A stretch of DNA of 64,000 nt. It comes from Pseudomonas syringae. Its GTDB lineage: Bacteria > Pseudomonadota > Gammaproteobacteria > Pseudomonadales > Pseudomonadaceae. Under the pieces are notes generated by a model. It was given only the letters and a program-made list of their open reading frames with translations. It ran no database searches and had not been told where the DNA came from. The position numbers were made by a program, and so were the translations under genes. The DNA lies in NCBI RefSeq assembly GCF_000737245.1, contig NZ_JPQU01000018.1:62001-126000 (forward strand), given 5' to 3'. Below, piece after piece: positions 46,325-54,961 of this stretch. Position 1 is the stretch's first letter, and each line of letters begins with the position of its first letter.

Positions 46325-47065
46325 ATGCGTGCATGGATTGGCATCTTCGGCCTGATGTGCGCCTTTGGCGTCCAGGCCGCGCCGAAAATCGCAGTCACCG
46401 ACATGGCGTTTCAGCAACGTGTGGAGCACTACATTCACACGGTTTCGGCGCAGAGTAATATCCGTGCCAATGCCTACAGCGCCAGCGGATCGGCCAGCTA
46501 CAACGAGTACGAAGAGCGTTACAGCTACATCGAGCAAGGCGAGCTGCGCAAATTCAGCGGCGACATCAAGGGCGAGATTCTCAAGTCCGGCATGTTCCAG
46601 CTGGTTCAAGGCACGCCTTATACCGCCAAGTCCACGGAGGACGTTTACGACGTCATCAAACGGATCAAGAACGGTAACTTCAAAGGCGCCGACTACGTGC
46701 TGTTCGGGACTGTTTCGGATATCGACTTTCGCCAGGACATCGGCGAGCTGGCCAATACTGACAGCCACTCGGCGATTCTGGGTCTGACCCTGGTCAGCGA
46801 TTTCAGCCTGATCAACACCCGCACCTTCGAAATCACCTCCGCGTTCACCGCGATGGGCGAAGGTCAGGACACCAAGCTGGTCAACGGCCGTGACATCAAA
46901 GTCTCGCTCAACCGTGGCCGTGTGGTGCGTGACGTCTCCAAGTCCATCGGTGTGGACGTCGCCCGTCAGCTGCGCGAGCAACTGCGGGGTGAAATCGAAT
47001 ACACCGAGCAGCCGATGCAGCACAACAACCTTCCACGGGATGAAGCGCCGAAGATTTTGCGCTGA
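46325..47065 (+). CDS. Secreted CsgG/LpoB-like protein
   Basis: A 246-residue protein with a signal peptide (MRAWIGIFGLMCAFGVQA, cleavage near 19) and no lipobox. The fold resembles CsgG/FlgO-type proteins: KIAVTDMAF at the start of the domain and GADYVLFGTVSDIDFRQD, then VVRDVSKSIGVDVARQLREQL. Last gene of the cluster. It probably acts in the periplasm or outer membrane with the lipoproteins upstream. Confidence 0.75.
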   Translation: MRAWIGIFGLMCAFGVQAAPKIAVTDMAFQQRVEHYIHTVSAQSNIRANAYSASGSASYNEYEERYSYIEQGELRKFSGDIKGEILKSGMFQLVQGTPYTAKSTEDVYDVIKRIKNGNFKGADYVLFGTVSDIDFRQDIGELANTDSHSAILGLTLVSDFSLINTRTFEITSAFTAMGEGQDTKLVNGRDIKVSLNRGRVVRDVSKSIGVDVARQLREQLRGEIEYTEQPMQHNNLPRDEAPKILR

Positions 47066-47086
47066 TACGCAGACCTGTGGGAGACC

Positions 47087-47176
47087 TGTGGGAGCGGTGC
47101 TTGCCCGCGATGGGGTCTAGGTGATCTGCCTGGAAAACCGCGGTGTTCCTATCGCGGGCAAGCACCGCTCCCACAG
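47087..47176. repeat. REPIN with a duplicated tip
   Basis: Arms of the GTGGGAGCGGTGCTTGCCCGCGAT type. The first 11 bp of the left arm (ACCTGTGGGAG) are repeated immediately upstream at 47073-47083, a small tandem duplication of the REP edge. Confidence 0.88.
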
Positions 47177-47290
47177 ATGATCGATGAGCCCTGCGCTCCA
47201 TACCTCCCATGTTGCAAATGACTCTGCCTTAAGGGTTTGTTGTTTGCTCCGCCACCGCTATCATCGCGGCATCTTGCGGGGGACTTGTGA

Positions 47291-48532
47291 ATGCTTAACG
47301 GCCTATGGCTCGGTTTTTTTCTCATAGCAGCAGTGTCTGCATTCGGGCAATGGCTGATTGGCGGTAACGCGGGCATTTTTGCCGCCATGGTCGAAAGCAT
47401 CTTCGCGATGGCAAAGCTGTCTGTCGAAGTCATGGTCCTGCTGTTCGGCACTCTCACGCTCTGGCTGGGCTTTCTGCGGATTGCAGAGAAAGCCGGAATC
47501 GTCGACTGGCTGGCGAAAGTCCTCGGGCCGTTATTTCTACGCCTGATGCCAGAAGTCCCGCGGGGGCACCCGGCGCTGGGTTTGATTACCCTGAACTTCG
47601 CCGCCAACGCACTTGGCCTGGACAACGCTGCAACCCCCATCGGCCTCAAGGCCATGCGCTCACTGCAAGAGCTCAACCCCAGCGCAACCGTTGCTACTAA
47701 CGCGCAGATTCTGTTTCTGGTCCTCAACGCGTCGTCGCTGACGCTGCTTCCAGTGTCGATTTTCATGTACCGCGCCCAACAAGGGGCTGTCGATCCGACA
47801 CTGGTGTTCCTGCCGATTCTGCTGGCGACCAGCGCTTCCACATTGGTAGGCCTGCTGTCTGTGGCGTTCATGCAGCGTCTTCGTTTGTGGGACCCGGTGG
47901 TGCTGGCGTATCTGATCCCTGGCGCGCTGATCCTCGGCAGCTTCATGGCGTTGTTGGCGACCATGTCAGCGGCAGCGCTGGCAGGCCTGTCCTCGATCCT
48001 CGGCAACCTGACGCTGTTCGGGCTGATCATCCTGTTTCTGGTGATCGGTGCTCTGCGCAAGGTGCAGGTTTACGAAGCGTTCGTCGAAGGCGCAAAAGAA
48101 GGGTTTGATGTCGCCAAAGGGCTGTTGCCGTATCTGGTGGCAATGCTCTGCGCGGTCGGCGTGCTGCGTGCTTCGGGCGCGCTGGACCTGGGTCTGGAAG
48201 GTATTCGCCATCTGGTTCAATGGCTGGGTCTGGACACCCGCTTTGTCGATGCGCTGCCGACTGCAATGGTCAAGCCGTTCTCGGGCAGTGCCGCCCGGGC
48301 GATGCTGATCGAGACCATGCAGACCCAAGGTGTGGACAGCTTCGCGGCTCTGGTAGCGGCGACCATTCAGGGCAGCACCGAAACCACTTTCTACGTATTG
48401 GCCGTGTACTTCGGCGCAGTGGGTATTCAGCGCGCGCGCCATGCTGTGGGTTGCGCACTGCTGGCTGAATTTGCCGGCGTGGTTGCGGCGATTTTCGTCT
48501 GCTACTGGTTCTTCGGCGCCACTGCGACGTAG
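47291..48532 (+). CDS. Nucleoside-recognition membrane protein, SpmA-SpmB fusion
   Basis: A 413-residue membrane protein. The first half contains NALGLDNAATPIGLKAMR and the second half VKPFSGSAARAMLIETMQ and TIQGSTETTFYVLAVYFGAVG. These are the signatures of Bacillus SpmA and SpmB (Gate domains), here joined in one chain, as usual in proteobacteria. The transport substrate is unknown. Its end overlaps the convergent lipoprotein gene by 31 bp. Confidence 0.85.
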   Translation: MLNGLWLGFFLIAAVSAFGQWLIGGNAGIFAAMVESIFAMAKLSVEVMVLLFGTLTLWLGFLRIAEKAGIVDWLAKVLGPLFLRLMPEVPRGHPALGLITLNFAANALGLDNAATPIGLKAMRSLQELNPSATVATNAQILFLVLNASSLTLLPVSIFMYRAQQGAVDPTLVFLPILLATSASTLVGLLSVAFMQRLRLWDPVVLAYLIPGALILGSFMALLATMSAAALAGLSSILGNLTLFGLIILFLVIGALRKVQVYEAFVEGAKEGFDVAKGLLPYLVAMLCAVGVLRASGALDLGLEGIRHLVQWLGLDTRFVDALPTAMVKPFSGSAARAMLIETMQTQGVDSFAALVAATIQGSTETTFYVLAVYFGAVGIQRARHAVGCALLAEFAGVVAAIFVCYWFFGATAT

Positions 48533-49230
48533 TGCTTCTGGCCTTGCTCGACGGTCCAGCGCAGCACTTGGGCGGCTAACCCATCACTGGCTTTACCAAA
48601 GCCCGCCACCACGGCGGGCACCTGCTTGTCGCCCACCGGCTGGCGTACTTCAAAGCGGCGGGTGGCGATGATCCGCTGGTTATCACTGACCAGTCGCGCA
48701 TCAAGACGAATGACCACTTCAATGGCCTGACCCCGGTATTCACTCTGGAAGGCCTGCAACTCTCCACCCAGTTGGAAATCCGCCTGCAGGTTGCTGTCGT
48801 CGGTGCTGAGTAGCTGCACTCGACCATCGCTGGCAAAAGCATCCAGCAATCTGTTGCGCCACAGCACCGGCGCCGGATCGGTCCAGCGCGCACCTTTGTA
48901 GCTGCTGATCAGGTCGCCTTGCGGCAAAACCGCGATGCGCGGGCTGTCCAGGGTTTCGCTGGCTTTGGGGCGGGCCAGGCGAAGCGACCACGGTACCGGT
49001 TGCGCCACGCCGGAGGCCGTGGCGCCGACGGGTAAACGGTAGACGTCGGAGGGTTCGGATTTGGGCAGGATGGAGCAGGCGCTGGTCAGGGCAACACTGA
49101 GGAGTAGTGCCAACCTGTAGGAGCGCGCTTGCCCGCGATACGGTCTGTCAGTCGAAATATTAGGCGCCTGACCTGACGCAATCGCGGGCAAGCGCGCTCC
49201 TACGGTGTCGTTCTCTGCAACAACTCTCAT
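48502..49230 (-). CDS. ABC-transport auxiliary lipoprotein of the Mla-type system, with a REPIN inside its 5' end
   Basis: A 242-residue auxiliary lipoprotein (PqiC/ABC-type transport auxiliary type: SEPSDVYRLP, IAVLPQGDLISSYKGARW), expected to work in the outer membrane with the MCE protein. The ATG at 49230 overlaps the mlaD-like stop by 4 bp. The signal core (LALLLSVALTSAC) only begins at residue 40 and the lipobox Cys is residue 52. Residues 10-39 are encoded by a REPIN (49116-49204). A TTG at 49191 inside the REP has AGGAG 5 bases upstream, and a TTG at 49113 would restore a short signal peptide, so the real start is uncertain. Confidence 0.78.
   Translation of the reverse strand: MRVVAENDTVGARLPAIASGQAPNISTDRPYRGQARSYRLALLLSVALTSACSILPKSEPSDVYRLPVGATASGVAQPVPWSLRLARPKASETLDSPRIAVLPQGDLISSYKGARWTDPAPVLWRNRLLDAFASDGRVQLLSTDDSNLQADFQLGGELQAFQSEYRGQAIEVVIRLDARLVSDNQRIIATRRFEVRQPVGDKQVPAVVAGFGKASDGLAAQVLRWTVEQGQKHYVAVAPKNQ
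49116..49204. repeat. REPIN inserted within a coding sequence
   Basis: Complete arms GTAGGAGCGCGCTTGCCCGC and GCGGGCAAGCGCGCTCCTAC lie inside the reading frame of the lipoprotein gene, between the coupled ATG and the signal-peptide core. The frame stays open through the element. Confidence 0.93.
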
Positions 49231-50165
49231 GGCTCAAACTCCTTGTTCTTGTCGCTGCCCAGCAGATATCCGCTGGGATTGGCTTCCAGGCGGCGGGAGA
49301 TGGCGCGCAGTGAAGACAGCGTCTCGCGCAATTCGCGCACTGCTGGCCCCAGTTCACCCAGACCTTGCAGGCCGTTATCCAGCGAATGCTGGTTGTTGTT
49401 GAGCACATTGTTGATCGTCGCGCTGCTCTGCTCCAGAGACTTCATCGCCCTTTCGGCGCTGCTGAACATCTGTTTGCCATCGCTGTTGAGCAAGCCATTG
49501 GCATTGCGCATCAGGGCGGCAGTCTGTTCCAGCGTGGCGCTGGCCTGTTTACCCACTTGAGCCAATTGCTTGAGCGTCTGGCGAATGTCATCGCGCTGAT
49601 CGGCAATCGCGCCGGTAGTCTGCTCAAGATGATCCAGGGTAAGGGTGAGGTTGCGCACGTTCTCCGGAGAAAACATGGTGTTCGCGTTGTGCATGAGCTC
49701 ACTGACGCTGCTCATCATGTCGTTGCTGTCGTTAAGCAAGCGCGCGATGGGGGACGGTGAGGCGATGATGGTCGGCAGATGGCCATCCTTACCCGTCAAC
49801 TCCGGACTTTGGGGCGTGCCGCCGCTGAGTTGAATGATCGAGCCACCGGTAATCCCGGTCAGCGCCAGCTTGGCTTGAGTGTCCTGCTTGATCGGTGTAC
49901 TACCGGCAATACGAATCTGCGCCAGCACCCGGCGCGGATCGTTGGGGTCCAGGCGCAGCTCGATCACATCACCGATTCTGATCCCGCTGTACTGCACAGC
50001 GCTGCCTCGTGACAAGCCGGTCACCGCTTCGTTGAACACCACTTCGTAGTCTTTGAACGCTGAGTCGACGCTGGACTTCGCCAGCCACAGCCCGAACAGC
50101 AACGCAGCCGCCACCACCAGTACCGTGAACAGGCCGATCAACACATGATGGGCACGGGTTTCCAT
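49227..50165 (-). CDS. MCE-domain substrate-binding protein (MlaD-like)
   Basis: A 312-residue protein. An N-terminal membrane anchor (about 8-29) is followed by an MCE domain (about 38-118: YEVVFNEAVTGLSRGSAVQYSGIRIG). A long helical region (about 150-290) follows that would form the hexameric barrel. It binds and shuttles lipids across the periplasm. Its stop overlaps the lipoprotein start, and it lies 2 bp after the ATPase gene. Confidence 0.88.
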   Translation of the reverse strand: METRAHHVLIGLFTVLVVAAALLFGLWLAKSSVDSAFKDYEVVFNEAVTGLSRGSAVQYSGIRIGDVIELRLDPNDPRRVLAQIRIAGSTPIKQDTQAKLALTGITGGSIIQLSGGTPQSPELTGKDGHLPTIIASPSPIARLLNDSNDMMSSVSELMHNANTMFSPENVRNLTLTLDHLEQTTGAIADQRDDIRQTLKQLAQVGKQASATLEQTAALMRNANGLLNSDGKQMFSSAERAMKSLEQSSATINNVLNNNQHSLDNGLQGLGELGPAVRELRETLSSLRAISRRLEANPSGYLLGSDKNKEFEP

Positions 50166-50167
50166 CG

Positions 50168-50965
50168 TCAGACCTCTTTCTGCAAGGAAGCGGAGTATGC
50201 CGCCCGGCCACGAGGGCCGTGGAAATATTCATGAATCCAGGGGTCGTTGGTGGCCGAGACCTTGTCGATCCGGTCCGCGACCAGCACCCGCTTCTGCGAC
50301 AGTACCGCCACACGATCTGTGATGGTGTAGAGGGTATCCAGATCATGGGTGACCAGAAACACGCTCAAACCCAGCGCGTCGCGCAATGTCAGGATCAACT
50401 GGTCAAAGGCTGCAGCACCAATCGGATCAAGCCCGGCGGTGGGTTCGTCGAGGAACAGAATGTCCGGATCCAGCGCCAGAGCCCGCGCCAAGGCTGCCCG
50501 CTTGATCATGCCGCCAGACAAGGACGCTGGGTATTTGTGTGCCGATGACAGCGGCAAACCGGCCAGCGCCAGCTTGACCCCGGCCAGATGCTCGGCCTCA
50601 TCGCGGCTCAGACCTGCGTGTTCAATCAGCGGCAGCGCGACGTTCTCGGTGAGGGTCAGGGACGAGAACAAAGCGCCCTTCTGGAATAACACGCCGAAGC
50701 GCCGCTCAACCTGCGAGCGATCCTGCTCCGACAGGCTCTGCAAATCCTGACCGAACACCCGGACACTACCCGCATCCGGACGACGCAAGCCGACGATGCT
50801 ACGCAACAGTACGGATTTACCACTGCCCGAACCGCCAACCACGGCCAGGATCTCGCCCTTGTACAAATCCAGGTCGAGGTTTTCGTGCACGCTCTGAGCC
50901 CCGAATCGATTGCACAGCCCCCGCACCTCGATCACCGCCTCACGACTTATCGGCACCTTGCTCAC
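50168..50965 (-). CDS. ABC transporter ATPase (MlaF-like)
   Basis: A 265-residue ATPase. Walker A is VVGGSGSGKSVLLRS, the signature is SLSGGMIKRAALARAL, Walker B is DILFLDEPTAGLDPIG, and the switch His is in VTHDLDTL. It powers lipid transport with the permease (4-bp overlap upstream) and the MCE protein downstream. Confidence 0.93.
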   Translation of the reverse strand: MSKVPISREAVIEVRGLCNRFGAQSVHENLDLDLYKGEILAVVGGSGSGKSVLLRSIVGLRRPDAGSVRVFGQDLQSLSEQDRSQVERRFGVLFQKGALFSSLTLTENVALPLIEHAGLSRDEAEHLAGVKLALAGLPLSSAHKYPASLSGGMIKRAALARALALDPDILFLDEPTAGLDPIGAAAFDQLILTLRDALGLSVFLVTHDLDTLYTITDRVAVLSQKRVLVADRIDKVSATNDPWIHEYFHGPRGRAAYSASLQKEV

Positions 50966-52149
50966 CAGCCCATCTCCATGAAAAACAACGCCGCCATGGC
51001 GTCGAGCACGATCACCACGAAAATCGATTGCACCACGCTGGAGGTGGTGCGCGCGCCCACCGACTCGGCGCTACCGCTGACTTTGAAACCTTCCAGGCAA
51101 CCAATGGCCGCGATCAGAAAGGCAAACACGGGAGCCTTGACCATGCCCACCAGGAAGTGCTGGACGCCGATGTCCTTCTGCAACAGTGAAAGGAACATTG
51201 CCGGGGAAATATCCAGCGACACGGCGCACACCACACCGCCGCCAATGATGCCGCAGATCATTGCCAGAAAAGTCAGCAGCGGCAACGAGACCAACAGCGC
51301 CAACACCCGGGGCAGCACCAGTAGCTCCACAGGGCTGAGGCCCAGGGTGCGGACGGCGTCGATTTCTTCATTAGCCTTCATTGAGCCGATTTGCGCGGTG
51401 AAAGCACTGGCGGTGCGGCCGGCCATGAGAATCGCGGTCAGCAACACGCCGAACTCACGCAAGAACGAGAACGCGACCAGATTCACGGTGAAGATCGTAG
51501 CGCCGAAGGTTTTGAGTATGGTGGCCCCGAGAAACGCCACCACGGCGCCTACCAGAAAGGTCAGCAGCGCCACGATGGGCGCGGCGTCCAGGCCGGTCTG
51601 CTCGATATGCACAAACACCGACGTCATGCGCCAGCGCCGTGGGCGAAAAATGTTGCGCAGCAAGGTCTCGATGATCAGGCCGATGAAGCCCAGCAATTGC
51701 AGGGTGTCAGTCCACAACGTGTAGACCGCGCCGCCGATGCGCGAGAGCAATTGCAAACCCACCGCGACTTCAGGCTCTTTGACCGGCGCGCAGTAATCGC
51801 ACAACGCCGACTGAATGGTTTGCAGCAGAGCGCGACTGGACACCGGCAAGTCAGGCGCCTGCACCGCCAGCCGGGCCAGGCGCTCAGTGCCGAGCAACTC
51901 GACCAGCAGCGAGGCGCCCGCAGTGTCCAGTGCGTGGAGGCCGCTCAGATCGACGGGCACAGTGGCGTCGTAATTGCCGCCCAGCTCGTCAGTCTGGCGC
52001 TTGAGCACTCGGTAATGCTGGAGTGTCCAGTCGCCGGAAATACGCAGTTGCACCGGCTGGCCGGAGGTATCCAGCACGGCGCGGCCCGGACGCTCGCTAG
52101 CGGTGGCGGAAACCTCTTCGGCAGATGCGGCAAGCGTGGGCGTCGTCAT
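50962..52149 (-). CDS. ABC permease with N-terminal STAS domain (MlaE/B fusion)
   Basis: A 395-residue protein. The N-terminal ~120 residues form a STAS-like domain (VPVDLSGLHALDTAGASLLVELL), equivalent to a fused MlaB. A MlaE-type permease of about 250 residues follows (GAVVAFLGATILKTFG, FLREFGVLLTAILMAGRTASAFTAQIGSMKANEEIDA). First gene of the four-gene transport operon. It differs from the main mlaFEDCB locus, so it is probably a second MCE system. Confidence 0.9.
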   Translation of the reverse strand: MTTPTLAASAEEVSATASERPGRAVLDTSGQPVQLRISGDWTLQHYRVLKRQTDELGGNYDATVPVDLSGLHALDTAGASLLVELLGTERLARLAVQAPDLPVSSRALLQTIQSALCDYCAPVKEPEVAVGLQLLSRIGGAVYTLWTDTLQLLGFIGLIIETLLRNIFRPRRWRMTSVFVHIEQTGLDAAPIVALLTFLVGAVVAFLGATILKTFGATIFTVNLVAFSFLREFGVLLTAILMAGRTASAFTAQIGSMKANEEIDAVRTLGLSPVELLVLPRVLALLVSLPLLTFLAMICGIIGGGVVCAVSLDISPAMFLSLLQKDIGVQHFLVGMVKAPVFAFLIAAIGCLEGFKVSGSAESVGARTTSSVVQSIFVVIVLDAMAALFFMEMGW

Positions 52150-52160
52150 GAGCGTGCCTG

Positions 52161-53345
52161 TTATTGATCGTTCGGAGCCGCAGCTTTGGGTTCTTCAGCG
52201 GCGGGCTCACGCGCTTTGGTTTCTGAATCGCTGTTCGAATCTTGCGGCTCGGCTTTTCCCGCGCTGTTGCCGTCGCCACCCGGCTTCAGGCGGATTATCC
52301 TGCCTGACTGACGCGTGACGGCTGGCTGGTCATTATCGGTGACCTTGAAGCGCAGCACGCCGATCATTTGCCCGTCTTCGGTCAGCACCCTGACCTGCCA
52401 GTTGCCGACAGCGTCCTGAGGGAAATTCTGTTTGTGGGTCCAGGCACGATAGCCTTCTTTACGCCCACCATGAATATCCAGCGCAATGCGCTCGCCCTCT
52501 TCGCCGTTGTGGCGCCACACGTGATAGATCCGCTCTTCCAGGCCGCGAGGCGCGTTGATTGAGGTGTAGGCGTAAAGCCCGCCAGCGCGTAGCTGATTAA
52601 CGCTGATCTCGGTGATGCTGTCGCCGGGCTTACGGTTCTTGTTGTCGAAGTCGGTGCTGACAGCAACCTCAGTCAGCCACAGGGTTGCGGGCGGTACCCA
52701 TGAGCGCAGCAACCAGCCCGCGCCGCCGATGAGCAGGATCGCAAGCAACACGCCTGCCCCGCGCCGCCAGGTATTCATCGGGAAGCTCGACGCCAGGCTG
52801 GGGAATGACAACAGCATGGCGATCCCCAACGACAGCTTGTAACTCTCGGCCGTGGTCAGGTGCAGGATGATCGGCAAGGCGGTCAGCAGCGCGGCAAACA
52901 GCGTCAGCGTGTGCAGCGCCATGAACAACCAGCGTTTGGGCGCGAGCCATTTGTAGTACAGCGGATCAATGATGGAAATCAGTCCCGCCGCGCCCAGAAG
53001 GCCGGTGAACACTGCCTGGGCGCTGTTCCAGGTGGTAGTGATGAAAAAGAACGGCAGAACGAAAAACAGACTTTCCTGGTGGATCATCTGCGTGCCGTAA
53101 CGCAACAGCCCCGAAGGGATCTCACGCTTGAAGACTTTGGTGAACAGCACCATGGCGCTGCTTTCGACCATCAGCCACAGCCAGCTGACGAGCATGACCA
53201 CCGCAATCCAGGTCGCCAGTCCTTCCTGGCGATCCACCAGGATGAAGCTGGCGATCCCCGAAATGAAACCACCCGCCGCAATTAGTCCTGGATAGCGTTT
53301 CATCAGGTTGATTACGCGGTTGATCAGGGATTTCCACTCAGGCAT
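52161..53345 (-). CDS. DUF5924-family membrane protein with a DUF2914-like C-terminus
   Basis: A 394-residue protein. Seven or so membrane segments occupy about residues 18-225. A soluble beta-rich domain follows (about 235-350), with HVWRHNGEEGERIALDIHGGRKEGYRAWTHKQNFP and GNWQVRVLTEDGQMIGVLRF. The Lys/Glu/Ala-rich tail is disordered. The function is unknown. It lies just upstream of, and in the same direction as, the MCE operon (11 bp), so it may be co-transcribed. Confidence 0.75.
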   Translation of the reverse strand: MPEWKSLINRVINLMKRYPGLIAAGGFISGIASFILVDRQEGLATWIAVVMLVSWLWLMVESSAMVLFTKVFKREIPSGLLRYGTQMIHQESLFFVLPFFFITTTWNSAQAVFTGLLGAAGLISIIDPLYYKWLAPKRWLFMALHTLTLFAALLTALPIILHLTTAESYKLSLGIAMLLSFPSLASSFPMNTWRRGAGVLLAILLIGGAGWLLRSWVPPATLWLTEVAVSTDFDNKNRKPGDSITEISVNQLRAGGLYAYTSINAPRGLEERIYHVWRHNGEEGERIALDIHGGRKEGYRAWTHKQNFPQDAVGNWQVRVLTEDGQMIGVLRFKVTDNDQPAVTRQSGRIIRLKPGGDGNSAGKAEPQDSNSDSETKAREPAAEEPKAAAPNDQ

Positions 53346-53398
53346 TTCGGCGATTCACTTGGTCGTCAGGGAGAAAGCGCCAGCAGGATAACAGCGCT

Positions 53399-53486
53399 GT
53401 GGGAGCGGTGCTTGCCCGCGATAAGGGCACCGCAATTCTAAAGTCAAACCGCATTCAGCCTTATCGCGGGCAAGCACCGCTCCCAG
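53399..53486. repeat. REPIN, GTGGGAGCGGTGCTTGCCCGCGAT type
   Basis: Two complete inverted arms between the M16 peptidase and DUF5924-like genes. Confidence 0.92.
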
Positions 53487-53507
53487 AGGAGAATCGCGTT
53501 TTCAGGT

Positions 53508-54890
53508 CTACCTTCTCCGGCGATACACGCTTATACGCCACCCAATCAGTAACACCACCAAGCCAATCGCCCCTACCACCAGCCAATAAAGCTGGTTGTA
53601 GCTCAGCAGCGGCTGCTCGATGCGCCAGTAGCCTTTTTGCGCCAGCAGCTCGCGCATGACGCGGTTGGCGCTGTCCAGGCTGACGGCCCTGTAGCGTTTG
53701 ACCGGGTCGGCGAAGCGGCCTTTGTCATAGTCATTGATCGCCCCCCAATAATAGTCCGCGAGCGCGCTATTGCCCTGCACCGCCCAAGCCTGTTTAACGA
53801 TGGCGGCCTGTTTGATGCGAGCGAAGGTGGCCGGGTCGAGGCCGTCTGCCTGCAGATGCTTGAGCACCTCAAGCATGGCATCCTTGGCCTGCTCGACATC
53901 GTCACCTTCCACGTCGGCATTAAGGCTAATGAAGCCGCTGCCACCAAAGACTTCGCGATCCACCCAAGGGCCGTAAGACAAGCCACGCTTCAAGCGCAAG
54001 TCGCTGTACAACGCCCATTCAAAATAGTCGTCGAGCAATTGCAGGGTTTCATCAGGCTGATCGTCCAGCAGCGGCTCAGTAAAAATCAGGTGCAGCCGTG
54101 CGCCATCACCCAGCCCGCCGCGGATCAGGGTGCGTTCTGCATCGGCGTTGCCATTAGCCTCGGCCAACATCGGGTGCTCGGTGGGATCGACCGCATCGAG
54201 TTCGCCGTAAGTGCGCTCCAGATAGCCAGGCAACAGCCGATCCAGATCGCCAACCACAATGAGCGTCATGTTGTTCGGCGCATACCAGGCTTTGAACACG
54301 TCCTCGATCTGATCCAGCTCGATGTGACCGACTTGCGGGCGCTCGGCGCACTTGAGGCCCATTTCCACCGCCAACTGACTGCTCGCGCTGTGGCCCAGGT
54401 CCTTGCGGTCGAGCCAGCGTTGCAGGTGCGAGTAATGTCCGCCGTCCTCACGCTCTACGATGCGCTTGACGGTATCCAGGTCCGACTCGTCGAAATGAGT
54501 TTTGCTCAGAACTTCAAGCAGCAGGTCCAGGACCTTGCGTTGATTTTGCGCAGGGGCTTCGATGACAAACGTAGTGTCAGTGTTACTGGTGAATGCATTC
54601 CAGTCGCCGCCCAGCGCCTGCATGCGCTCTTCAAGTCCGCCTTCACCGGAGTCGTCCACCCCACTGAAAAGCATATGCTCCAGCAGATGAGGCAATTCCT
54701 TGTCTTTACAGGGGAAGTCGTCAAAACCTATGCCCACCACCAGGCGAATCGCTACATGACCTTTTTCATAGCCCGGCTTGAGCAGCAATTGCAGACCATT
54801 GGGCAGCAGATAGCCCTCAACCTGAAAGCGGTCGAGAGCAGATGAAGACAGTGAAACCAAAAACAGACAAGCGAACAGCAGGCAACGCAT
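53508..54890 (-). CDS. Membrane-anchored M16 (insulinase-type) zinc peptidase
   Basis: A 460-residue protein: a single M16 unit rather than the usual pair of domains. There is a signal peptide (about 1-18), the inverted zinc motif HLLEH (His68, Glu71, His72), a downstream acidic VEREDGGHY stretch holding the likely third ligand, and an FTSNTDTTFVIEAP strand. The C-terminus has a membrane segment (LYWLVVGAIGLVVLLIGW) and ends in RRRR, which would hold it in the inner membrane facing the periplasm. M16 enzymes usually work as pairs, so a partner may be encoded elsewhere. Confidence 0.85.
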   Translation of the reverse strand: MRCLLFACLFLVSLSSSALDRFQVEGYLLPNGLQLLLKPGYEKGHVAIRLVVGIGFDDFPCKDKELPHLLEHMLFSGVDDSGEGGLEERMQALGGDWNAFTSNTDTTFVIEAPAQNQRKVLDLLLEVLSKTHFDESDLDTVKRIVEREDGGHYSHLQRWLDRKDLGHSASSQLAVEMGLKCAERPQVGHIELDQIEDVFKAWYAPNNMTLIVVGDLDRLLPGYLERTYGELDAVDPTEHPMLAEANGNADAERTLIRGGLGDGARLHLIFTEPLLDDQPDETLQLLDDYFEWALYSDLRLKRGLSYGPWVDREVFGGSGFISLNADVEGDDVEQAKDAMLEVLKHLQADGLDPATFARIKQAAIVKQAWAVQGNSALADYYWGAINDYDKGRFADPVKRYRAVSLDSANRVMRELLAQKGYWRIEQPLLSYNQLYWLVVGAIGLVVLLIGWRISVYRRRR

Positions 54891-54961
54891 AAAACATGCT
54901 TCCTTGCGGGCCAGTATGTCTAACAGACTTCGATGTGCCTGGTACGTTCACCATAAGTCCT

